A stretch of 64,000 bases of DNA. Origin: Herbaspirillum sp. AP02 (GTDB lineage Bacteria > Pseudomonadota > Gammaproteobacteria > Burkholderiales > Burkholderiaceae_D). The notes below the pieces were generated by a model. It saw nothing but the letters and a program-made list of their open reading frames with translations, had not been told where the DNA came from and made no database searches. Shown here piece by piece: positions 59,648 to 64,000 of this stretch. Position 1 is the stretch's first letter; each line of letters starts with the position of its first letter. Where the stretch lies: assembly GCF_015767275.1 (NCBI RefSeq), contig NZ_JADWMY010000001.1, positions 434,001 through 498,000 on the forward strand, written 5' to 3'. Position numbers and translations under genes: made by a program.

Positions 59648-62095
59648 TCAGAACTCCACGCGCGCGTTCAGGCTCAGGGTGCGCGGTGCACCGGCGAAGA
59701 TGTAGCTGTCGCCGTTGTAGACCCAGTAACGACGGTCGGCCAGGTTCTGTACCTGGGCATTGAAGGTGACGTCCTTGCCGCTGAGGCGGGTGCGATAGAC
59801 GGCACCAACGTCCATGACGGTGTAGGCGCTCAACTCACGCTGGGGTGCGCCCGTGTCCAGCTTGGAGCGGCCCACATGGCGCAAGCCGCCGTTCACGCTG
59901 AGGCCAGCCACGCCCGCGACGCGGTACCGCACACCGGCGGTGGCCTGCATGCGCGGCGCGCCCACTACCTGCTTGCCGGCCAGGTCGGCGGAATCGCTCT
60001 GGTACTTGGCGTCCAGCCACATGAGGCCACCCTCCAGGTTCAACGCCGGGGTGAGCGCATAGCGACCGGACAGGTCCAGGCCCTGGTAGCGGGTCTCGCC
60101 ATCCTGCACCAGCGTATTGGCTGCGTTGACATACTCCGCCGCCCGCTGCATGCGGAACACCGCCGCCGTGGCGCTCCAGTTGGCCTGCTCGACCTTCACG
60201 CCGGCCTCGATCTGCTTGCTCTTCAGGGGCGGCATGACCTCGCCGGCATTGGCCGTGGTATCGCCCGCCGTGCCACCGCGCTCCAGCGCTTCGACATAGC
60301 TGACATAGGTGGTCAGGCCGGCCAGGGGCTTGAACATCAGCGCCACCGTGGGCGTGACCGGGGAACGCTGGTAGGTCGTCGTCTGCACGCCGACCCGGTT
60401 GTAACCCCGCTGGTCGAAGCGGGTGTAGCGCAACCCGCCGATGAGCGACCACTGCTCGCCCAGGCTCAGGGTATCGCTGGCGAAGAGTGCGTTCTGCACG
60501 ATCTCCGAACCCCGGTATTGGGAATGGCCGGCGTTGCTGATGCTGCCCACGCTGAGCAGCGAATCGCGGTAGATGTTGCCGCTACCCACGGCCGTGCTGG
60601 TCGAGGCCCGGTCCGACAGCACCTCGTATTGCTGGCGACTGGCGCCGAAGACCAGTTGGTGACCGATCGCACCGGTCTTGAGCTTGCCTTCCAGCATGGC
60701 CTGCAGCTGCTGGTACTGGAAGCTGTAGAGCCCGCCATAGACCTGCGTACTGGTATTGCCCAGCGCATCATTGATGCTGATGTCGCCGTAGACGTAATCC
60801 ACGTCTTCACGGGCGTAGCGATAGTTGAAGCTGGATTTCCAGTCCGGGTTGAGCTGCCATTCCAGGCCGGTGCTCACCACGATGTTTTCATTGCTGAAAT
60901 AGGCGCCTTCGGGTTGCTGGCGGGTACGCGGATCGATGGCCGTCGGCAGGTCCAGGCCGCTGGCCAGGCTCATGCCCCAAAAGGCATTGCCGTTGGACTT
61001 GCGACGGGCATAGACGGTATCGAAACTGAGCTTGAGGTCCGGGGTCAGTCTGAGGTCGGTGGCCAGCGAGGCCACGGTACGATCCAGCGAGCCGCCCTTG
61101 AAGTAGGTGCCGCCCTGCTCCTGCACCAGGTTGATCCGGTAGCCCAGGCGCTGGTCGTCGCCGGCGCGACCACCCATGTCGATGTGCTTGGAGAACAGCG
61201 AGCCGGTCTTGTAGCCGACATCGACGGCGAACAGATTCTCGTCGGTGGGCCGCTTGAGCACGTAGTTCATGATCCCGCCCGGCGAGCCGAAGCCATACAT
61301 GAAGCCCGACAGCCCCTTGAGCAGTTCCACCCGTTCGAATACTTCCATGGGCAACAGGTCGTTGCCCCAGCCCGGCAGGGCCAGGCCATCCATCTTGAAG
61401 CCATTGGTGTCATCGATGCCCAGGCCACGCACCAGCAGCGAGGACCCGCGCCCATATTCGCCGCTGGCCGAGGTCACCGACGGGTCGTAGCGAAACGCCT
61501 GCTCGACGGTGGTGACCTGGCGCTCCTGGATCTCTTCCTTGTCCACCACGGTGATGGAAAACGGCGTCTCCAGCAGCGAGCGCGATCCCAGCGCGCCACT
61601 GCTGGCCGGTCGCTGCAGGCCAGCGCCAGGATCGACGGTACTGGTGGCCACCACGGTCAGGGCCGGCAGGCTGGAGGACTGCGGCGGCAACTTGCGTACG
61701 TGGATGCTGCCATCCTCGCGTTGATCGGCCACCAGCCCGCTTCCGGACAACAACTGCTCCAGCGCGCGGCTCACCGGCAGATTGCCTTCCACGGCCGGCG
61801 CCTGCCTGCCGCGCAGCAATGCCGGATCGACCACCAGCAGGCGGTGCGCGCTGGCGGCCAGGCGGTTGAGGGACTGGTCCAGCGGACCGGCGGGAATGGA
61901 CAATGGGAGGCTCTGCTCGGCCGCCACCGGTGTGGCGGCACTGGCCGGCATGACCAGCGCAGCACCGGCCAGCAGCAGGCTGCCGGCCATCAGGACATGG
62001 GCGGTAGTGGACAACGCCCTGAGCGGACGGGTTGCACCGGCGGTACCGTGGGCGCTGTGGGCGGTGGCGGTAGAACGAAGCGACTGATGGCGCAT
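59648..62095 (-). CDS. TonB-dependent siderophore receptor with signalling (STN) domain
   Basis: 815 residues, FpvA/FoxA type. A long basic signal peptide (about 1-53, ending PASAA), an STN domain (about 60-112; SIPAGPLDQSLNRLAASAHRLLVVDPALLRGRQ, VEGNLPVSRALEQLLSGSGL), a TonB-box region (PALTVVAT), plug (LLETPFSITVVDKEEIQERQ through GLSGFMYGFGSPGGIMNYVLKRP) and a beta barrel ending in Phe. The STN domain signals ligand occupancy to FecR, encoded just upstream. GAGGA precedes the ATG. The siderophore is not predictable. Confidence 0.95.
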   Translation of the reverse strand: MRHQSLRSTATAHSAHGTAGATRPLRALSTTAHVLMAGSLLLAGAALVMPASAATPVAAEQSLPLSIPAGPLDQSLNRLAASAHRLLVVDPALLRGRQAPAVEGNLPVSRALEQLLSGSGLVADQREDGSIHVRKLPPQSSSLPALTVVATSTVDPGAGLQRPASSGALGSRSLLETPFSITVVDKEEIQERQVTTVEQAFRYDPSVTSASGEYGRGSSLLVRGLGIDDTNGFKMDGLALPGWGNDLLPMEVFERVELLKGLSGFMYGFGSPGGIMNYVLKRPTDENLFAVDVGYKTGSLFSKHIDMGGRAGDDQRLGYRINLVQEQGGTYFKGGSLDRTVASLATDLRLTPDLKLSFDTVYARRKSNGNAFWGMSLASGLDLPTAIDPRTRQQPEGAYFSNENIVVSTGLEWQLNPDWKSSFNYRYAREDVDYVYGDISINDALGNTSTQVYGGLYSFQYQQLQAMLEGKLKTGAIGHQLVFGASRQQYEVLSDRASTSTAVGSGNIYRDSLLSVGSISNAGHSQYRGSEIVQNALFASDTLSLGEQWSLIGGLRYTRFDQRGYNRVGVQTTTYQRSPVTPTVALMFKPLAGLTTYVSYVEALERGGTAGDTTANAGEVMPPLKSKQIEAGVKVEQANWSATAAVFRMQRAAEYVNAANTLVQDGETRYQGLDLSGRYALTPALNLEGGLMWLDAKYQSDSADLAGKQVVGAPRMQATAGVRYRVAGVAGLSVNGGLRHVGRSKLDTGAPQRELSAYTVMDVGAVYRTRLSGKDVTFNAQVQNLADRRYWVYNGDSYIFAGAPRTLSLNARVEF

Positions 62096-62164
62096 TATTG
62101 TTATCCTCGTTAGCGATGAAAAGTGAAGGTCTTCATCTGCTTTACGAACGAGAATCCAAAAGTG

Positions 62165-63202
62165 CTATGGCTGGCCCGATTTTTTCTGTGCGGCAGCGAC
62201 CACCCGGGTCCAGTAACGCGTGTGACGCTGGATGCGGATGGGGAAGGCATGCTCCAGCGCCGCCAGCACGCGATCGGTATCTTCCAGCGGGAAGACGCCA
62301 TTGACGGCGATCTGCGCCACCGCATCATCAACCTGCAACAGGCCCGGTCGATAACGCCCCAGTTCAGCCAGCAGATCGCCCAGGGGCCGCTCGCGGGCGA
62401 TCAGCATGCCCTGGGTCCAGGCCTGCGCGTTCGGATCGAGCACAGCGACCGCGCCCACGGTGAGATCGTCGAAAACCGCCTGTTGCCCCTGCCCGACCAG
62501 CGCGCTCCCCACGGCGTTGCGTGCCGGGGTGATGCGGACCGCACCTGCCATCACCTCGACCCGACTGCGGCCGGCCTGGCGCCATCCGGGCGACGCTTCC
62601 TGGCGCACCACGAAGCGTGTCCCCAAAGCCTGCACCCGCCCCTGGGCCGTATCGACATAAAAGGGCTGCTCTGCCCAAGCTGCCAGGTGCGCGGTCTCGA
62701 CCATGATGGCACCGCGTCGCAGCACCAGCCGCCGCAGTCCATCGGCGAAGCGGATATCGACAGCGCTATCGCTGTCGAGCACCAGTCTGCTGCCATCGGG
62801 CAGCACCAACTCGCGCCGTTCGCCGACGGCGCTGCGCTGATCGGCGGTCAGCGCCAGGTAGGCGTGGCGGCGGTCGTAGCACAGCGCCCCGGTGCCGGCG
62901 ACCAGCAGCAAGGCCAGCACCTGACGCCGGCTCGTCCTGGCAGGACGGCCTGCTGCACCGCGACGCAAGGCCTGGCTGGCCGCCTGTGACGGCATGCCCT
63001 GCAGCATGCCCTGGAAGCGGCTCACCGCTTCCCACTGGCTGGCATGGGCAGGGTTGGCCGCCAACCAGGTGGCGAAGGCCTGCCGTTGCGCGGGGGTGAC
63101 TTCGCCGGAGGCCAGGATCACGAACCATTGCAAGGCCTGATCCAGGGCATCTCCGGAGGGGCAATCCGCTGAAGCCGGCTGCAGGGTCACGGCGCTCAGC
63201 AT
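62165..63202 (-). CDS. FecR-type sigma regulator
   Basis: 345 residues from the ATG at 63202 (MLSAVTLQPASADC). The N-terminal cytoplasmic FecR-N domain (about 15-70; ALQWFVILASGEVTPAQRQAFATWLAANPAHASQWEAVSRF), one membrane helix (about 93-113, QVLALLLVAGTGALC), the periplasmic FecR domain (115-225, GERRELVLPDGSRLVLDSDSAVDIRF) and a C-terminal STN-like end. It holds or activates the ECF sigma factor according to the state of the TonB receptor. An alternative GTG at 63223 is possible. Overlaps fecI by 7 bases. Confidence 0.92.
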   Translation of the reverse strand: MLSAVTLQPASADCPSGDALDQALQWFVILASGEVTPAQRQAFATWLAANPAHASQWEAVSRFQGMLQGMPSQAASQALRRGAAGRPARTSRRQVLALLLVAGTGALCYDRRHAYLALTADQRSAVGERRELVLPDGSRLVLDSDSAVDIRFADGLRRLVLRRGAIMVETAHLAAWAEQPFYVDTAQGRVQALGTRFVVRQEASPGWRQAGRSRVEVMAGAVRITPARNAVGSALVGQGQQAVFDDLTVGAVAVLDPNAQAWTQGMLIARERPLGDLLAELGRYRPGLLQVDDAVAQIAVNGVFPLEDTDRVLAALEHAFPIRIQRHTRYWTRVVAAAQKKSGQP

Positions 63203-63735
63203 GCGCAGACGGGTTCGCCGCACTGCTGCATGGCGAGGAAGCAGGCCCGGGTGGCAGTGAGCATGTGCTTGCGAACAGTGGCAACGGCGATGCCCAAGGA
63301 CGCGGCGATAGCGCTATACGTCATGCCGTCGAATTGCGACATGAAGAAGGTTTCCCGCACCTTCAGCGGCAGGTCCTCCAGCGCGGCATCGATTGCGCCC
63401 AGGGTCTGCAGCACGATGAGGCTGTCTTCATGGGATGGCACATGGGCTTCAGGCAAGACTGCCAGGGCCTCCAGATAGGCCGCCTCCAGCTTGCGACGCC
63501 GATGCAGGTCGATCATCAGGTGCTTGGCGATCTGGACCAGGTACGGGCGCGCCTGCTCCGGGAGCGGCATGCTGCGCCCTGTGGCCACCCGGATATAGGT
63601 GTCCTGCACCAGATCGGCCGCGTCGCCACGGTTACCCAGCTTGCGTTGCAGCCATTGCAGCAGCCAGCCGTGATGGCCGCTGTACATCCTTTGCAATGCA
63701 TCGCTTTCCTGCCTGTCGAGTAGCCGGGCTTCCAT
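63196..63735 (-). CDS. FecI-type ECF sigma factor (iron starvation)
   Basis: 179 residues: sigma region 2 (about 10-75; GNRGDAADLVQDTYIRVATG) and region 4 (about 115-170; LPLKVRETFFMSQFDGMTYSAIAASLGIAVATVRKHM). Iron-starvation sigma group; directs RNA polymerase to the receptor promoter. Preceded by a Fur box 14 bases upstream of the ATG, so it is expressed only when iron is low. The ATG at 63735 has a weak ribosome-binding site (AAGCTC). Confidence 0.94.
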   Translation of the reverse strand: MEARLLDRQESDALQRMYSGHHGWLLQWLQRKLGNRGDAADLVQDTYIRVATGRSMPLPEQARPYLVQIAKHLMIDLHRRRKLEAAYLEALAVLPEAHVPSHEDSLIVLQTLGAIDAALEDLPLKVRETFFMSQFDGMTYSAIAASLGIAVATVRKHMLTATRACFLAMQQCGEPVCAC

Positions 63736-63748
63736 GAGCTTGATTTTT

Positions 63749-63767
63749 AATAATGAGAATCATTATT
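63749..63767. promoter_or_regulatory. Fur box upstream of fecI
   Basis: AATAATGAGAATCATTATT matches the Fur consensus GATAATGATAATCATTATC at 16 of 19 bases and is nearly palindromic. The spacing to the fecI ATG fits Fur repression of the sigma-factor promoter; it may also serve the DUF72 gene on its other side, though that gene reads toward it. Confidence 0.85.
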
Positions 63768-63813
63768 ATATGGAAGCAACTGCGATTTGTCAGTTTTCAG
63801 TCCACGAAACTGA

Positions 63814-64000
63814 TCACTTGTGCCATTCCAAGGGTTCGCCGGGCTCGGGCAGGTCCAGCTTCAGCCCCAGGCGCTCAATCAGGCGCCGGGCGTCGAACGG
63901 TGCCTTGACCTTTATATCATTATCGAAATAACAATAAACATCACGACTGGCGCGCTGTCGTGGCGCACTGGACGCAATGCGCGGGCCCTGCGCCGGCTGA
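63814..64000 (-). CDS. DUF72 protein, C-terminal fragment cut by the window edge
   Basis: The last 61 codons and the stop (TGA, complement of 63814-63816) of a gene that starts beyond the right edge. RASRDVYCYFDNDIKVKAPF followed by DARRL is the conserved C-terminal block of DUF72 (YecE-like) TIM-barrel proteins. Function unknown. It ends 79 bases from the fecI start. Confidence 0.72.
   Translation of the reverse strand, partial: QPAQGPRIASSAPRQRASRDVYCYFDNDIKVKAPFDARRLIERLGLKLDLPEPGEPLEWHK

Noticed and set aside
59405-62113. 902-codon open frame opposite the TonB receptor
   Set aside because: Low-complexity composition with no domains; the receptor on the other strand has all family blocks.

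Overview
The window is a contiguous piece of a high-GC chromosome from a betaproteobacterium, most likely Oxalobacteraceae and close to Herbaspirillum. This rests on overall protein character (DnaE2, Omp32-type porin, PurL, NadB/NadC/NadA, ABC-F YbiT type, QueD/QueE, many LysR/GntR regulators and ABC uptake systems), on GC-rich third codon positions and on gene-neighbourhood style; no 16S gene is present, so the genus is an inference. No rRNA, tRNA, CRISPR array, prophage or intact insertion sequence was found. Both ends cut a gene: dnaE2 on the left and a DUF72 gene on the right.

Layout. 1-2.7 kb: the end of dnaE2 and a membrane diguanylate cyclase. 3-8.8 kb: a LysR and a GntR regulator next to an aldehyde dehydrogenase, an SDR dehydrogenase and an MFS permease, which looks like a small-molecule oxidation module of unknown substrate. 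8.8-12.8 kb: a Liv-type ABC importer (two permeases, two ATPases, no binding protein); one ATPase has Arg in place of the Walker A Lys. 13-18.4 kb: housekeeping and envelope genes (selO, msrB, yciB, bolA, parvulin, porin). 18.47-18.74 kb: a 272-bp MITE-like element with perfect 25-bp terminal inverted repeats, next to purL. 23-30 kb: an FAD oxidoreductase, a toxin-antitoxin pair, NAD(P)HX repair, an EamA exporter, the divergent ybbA/tesA pair and a glutamine amidotransferase. 30-33.5 kb: ppiD and a TonB-C-like lipoprotein.

33.7-39.2 kb: a 2-aminoethylphosphonate-type uptake operon (ATPase, fused permease, binding protein) ending in an FAD oxidoreductase. 39.8-45.6 kb: an MHS-family symporter, then a divergent LysR / CitMHS transporter / AtuA-type (DUF1446) / small AtuA-C-like protein module, the best candidate here for an undescribed carboxylate-utilisation system. 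45.9-51 kb: purT and de novo NAD synthesis (nadB, with nadA-nadC convergent). 51-56.4 kb: ABC-F translation factor, a DUF1439 protein, and an operon queE-queD-tadA-ldcA. 56.4-63.8 kb: a Fur-box-controlled iron-starvation cassette (FecI sigma, FecR, signalling TonB receptor) followed by a MacA/MacB export pair, suggesting coupled siderophore uptake and export.

Start codons were chosen from ribosome-binding sites, family N-termini and overlaps with neighbours; several differ from the longest possible open frame, as noted in the entries.
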